A DNA stretch of 6,901 bases from a bacterium (GTDB lineage Bacteria; Oederibacteriota; JAJYGY01): contig JAJYGY010000044.1 in NCBI GenBank assembly GCA_021790555.1, forward strand, positions 1-6,901. Reading direction: 5' to 3'. Positions 6,385-6,901 of this stretch are shown here, piece after piece (position 1 is the stretch's first letter; each line of letters starts with the position of its first letter). Both the position numbers and the translations under genes were made by a program. Below the pieces are notes generated by a model that did no database searches, had not been told where the DNA came from, and worked only from the letters and a program-made list of their open reading frames with translations.

Positions 6385-6901
6385 GTGGAACTGACCAGGG
6401 AACAAGTCACCCGTTACTCCCGGCACCTGCTGCTGAAGGAGGTGGGCCGGCGGGGGCAGGAGAAGCTGCGCTCCTCCGCCGTCCTGGTGGTGGGCGCGGG
6501 CGGGCTGGGTTGCCCGGCGGCCCTGTACCTGGCGGCGGCCGGGGTGGGCAGGATCGGGCTGGTGGACTTCGACAAGGTGGACCTGACCAACCTGCAGCGC
6601 CAGGTGCTGCACTGGACCCAGGACCTGGGCAAGCCCAAGGTGGCCTCGGCCGCCGAGAAGCTCTTCAACATGAATCCCGACACCCTGGTGGAGCCCCTGG
6701 CCGAGCGGCTGGACGCGGCCAATTTCGGGCGGCTGGTTTCGGGCTACGACCTGGTCCTGGACGGATCGGACAATTTCGACACCAAGTTCCTGGTCAACGA
6801 CGGCTGCGTGCTGCTGGGCAAGCCCTTCCTGCACGCCGGCATCCTGCGCTTCTCCGGGCAGCTGATGGCCGTGGTCCCCGGGCAGAGCCCCTGCTACCGC
6901 T
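6385..6901 (+). CDS. MoeB/ThiF-type E1-like adenylyltransferase, 3' partial
   Basis: This family adenylates the C-terminal glycine of a ubiquitin-like sulfur carrier (MoaD, ThiS or a relative) with ATP so that sulfur can be loaded as a thiocarboxylate. The 172 visible residues match the N-terminal two thirds of MoeB/ThiF. They show RYSRHLLL at 10-17, the nucleotide-binding VVGAGGLGCP at 35-44, LVDFDKVDLTNLQRQ at 59-73 (acidic residue D63 and the family arginine R72), GKPK at 82-85 with K85, and the magnesium-binding DGSDNFDT at 126-133 (D129). The frame is open at the right edge, just after SPCYR, where the first Cys of the family's zinc CxxC normally sits (C170). An in-frame TGA at 6376 makes the GTG at 6385 the earliest possible start; the Shine-Dalgarno is poor. 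MoeB, ThiF and MoeZ-like proteins cannot be separated without the C-terminus, which would show whether a rhodanese domain is fused. Confidence 0.93.
   Translation, partial: MELTREQVTRYSRHLLLKEVGRRGQEKLRSSAVLVVGAGGLGCPAALYLAAAGVGRIGLVDFDKVDLTNLQRQVLHWTQDLGKPKVASAAEKLFNMNPDTLVEPLAERLDAANFGRLVSGYDLVLDGSDNFDTKFLVNDGCVLLGKPFLHAGILRFSGQLMAVVPGQSPCYR

Noticed and set aside
5379..6410. A 343-codon minus-strand frame opposite cysK.
   Set aside because: Shadow of cysK; no motif and biased composition.

Overview
The window is GC-rich, densely coded bacterial DNA. All seven genes lie on the + strand, separated by short gaps or small overlaps, so they look like one operon or two closely spaced operons. 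The outer-membrane-type lipoprotein and the SurA/PpiC-like foldase point to a Gram-negative (diderm) cell. The base composition, frequent GTG starts and style of the proteins suggest a high-GC Desulfobacterota (formerly Deltaproteobacteria) member. That taxonomic guess is inference from sequence alone.

Layout, left to right. (1) Positions 1-598 hold the C-terminal part of a parvulin-type peptidyl-prolyl isomerase, cut by the window edge. (2) Positions 634-3039 hold a large lipoprotein with an LpoA-like layout: an N-terminal helical-repeat region, then a periplasmic-binding-protein fold. The binding fold appears to be interrupted by a Thr/Pro linker and a second domain resembling CsgG/FlgO/LpoB proteins. 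(3) Positions 3085-4386 hold hisS. (4) Positions 4383-4601 hold a 72-residue protein of unknown function, translationally coupled to hisS by a GTGA overlap and a near-perfect Shine-Dalgarno. (5) Positions 4589-5368 hold a ComF-family phosphoribosyltransferase-like protein with four CxxC pairs. (6) Positions 5400-6329 hold a CysK-type cysteine synthase. (7) From 6385 past the right edge runs a MoeB/ThiF-type E1-like adenylyltransferase. A GC-rich hairpin lies between the last two.

How they may work together. The first two genes both belong to envelope biogenesis: folding of exported proteins, and probable support of peptidoglycan synthesis at the outer membrane. The middle group combines a housekeeping tRNA synthetase with two small passengers. 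The last two form a plausible sulfur module, because an E1-like enzyme can activate a ThiS/MoaD-type sulfur carrier and a cysteine synthase can use reduced sulfur.

Most of the window is ordinary. The most unusual object is the composite LpoA-like/LpoB-like lipoprotein, followed by the coupled 72-residue unknown and the cysK/E1 pairing. I saw no RNA genes, CRISPR arrays, insertion sequences or phage genes, and no gap without a gene exceeds about 60 bases.
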